Assembly (NCBI GenBank): GCA_017556595.1
Contig: JAFYML010000045.1
Location: forward strand, 1 to 6,630
Length of the DNA stretch: 6,630 bases
Direction of reading: 5' to 3'
Origin: Bacteroides sp.
Lineage (GTDB): Bacteria > Bacteroidota > Bacteroidia > Bacteroidales > Bacteroidaceae
Shown: one piece after another, positions 6,589 through 6,630 of the stretch
Numbering within the stretch: position 1 is the first letter of the stretch
Layout: each line of letters begins with the position of its first letter
Notes under the pieces: model-generated
The model's input: the letters and a program-made list of their open reading frames with translations, nothing else
Told to the model about the DNA's origin: nothing
The model's database searches: none
Translations under genes and position numbers: made by a program

Positions 6589-6630
6589 TTAATACCATCC
6601 CATTAAACTTCTTAGGTAGGCAGTTAGTTC
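6589..6630 (-). CDS. Possible C-terminal end of an unidentified convergent gene (partial)
   Basis: Reading leftward from the window edge, the frame gives ELTAYLRSLMGWY followed by TAA (6591-6589). This looks like a natural amphipathic protein C-terminus, and the bidirectional-type hairpin beyond it (6498-6543) is what a gene ending here would need. With only 13 codons, neither the coding status nor the family can be established, and I do not recognise it. No open plus-strand gene claims these bases. Confidence 0.35.
   Translation of the reverse strand, partial: ELTAYLRSLMGWY

Noticed and set aside
1..6630. Mobile element, CRISPR array, tRNA or rRNA
   Set aside because: No transposase, terminal inverted repeats with target duplications, spaced direct repeats, or structured RNA gene was found on either strand.

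Overview
The window looks like a chromosomal segment of a Bacteroidales bacterium (Bacteroides/Prevotella-like). The grounds are the protein families and their order (a GT4 glycosyltransferase followed by a GH57 amylase-like protein; a short glycogen synthase-like protein followed by a DUF4270 lipoprotein; panC-panD), an A-rich rather than Shine-Dalgarno start context, and a near-consensus Bacteroidetes promoter (TATCTTTG box). I matched proteins from memory of the families, not by a search.

Layout: (1) 1-146 is the 3' end of a GT4 glycosyltransferase, followed 17 bases later by a GH57 alpha-amylase-like gene (164-1552, +), which ends at a strong hairpin terminator (1574-1606). (2) 1629-2528 (-) is an EamA/DMT-type inner-membrane transporter, convergent to the GH57 gene. 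(3) A terminator at 2551-2586 separates it from a two-gene minus-strand unit: a glycogen/starch synthase-like gene (4186-5022) followed by a DUF4270 lipoprotein gene (2613-4139). (4) A divergent intergenic region (5023-5271) carries the promoter of that unit and leads to panC (5272-6117) and panD (6127-6480) on the plus strand. (5) The panD transcript ends at a long, probably bidirectional hairpin (6498-6543). Beyond it lies what may be the last 13 codons of a convergent gene (6589-6630, -).

Two themes emerge. The first is glycogen/alpha-glucan metabolism. The GT4, GH57 and glycogen synthase-like genes belong to families that in Bacteroides sit around the glycogen locus. Two of the three look catalytically degenerate: the GH57 protein has Ser146 and Glu242 where the family has its Glu nucleophile and Asp acid/base, and the synthase-like protein is only the N-terminal half of a GT5 enzyme and lacks the KxGG and HxHDW signatures. 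Both reading frames are intact, so these look like retained non-catalytic or re-purposed proteins rather than decaying genes. The second theme is pantothenate (coenzyme A precursor) synthesis: PanD makes beta-alanine and PanC joins it to pantoate, with all key motifs intact.

No mobile element, CRISPR array, tRNA, rRNA or riboswitch was seen. The region reads as ordinary core genome; the degenerate glycogen-related proteins are the part that most deserves a second look.
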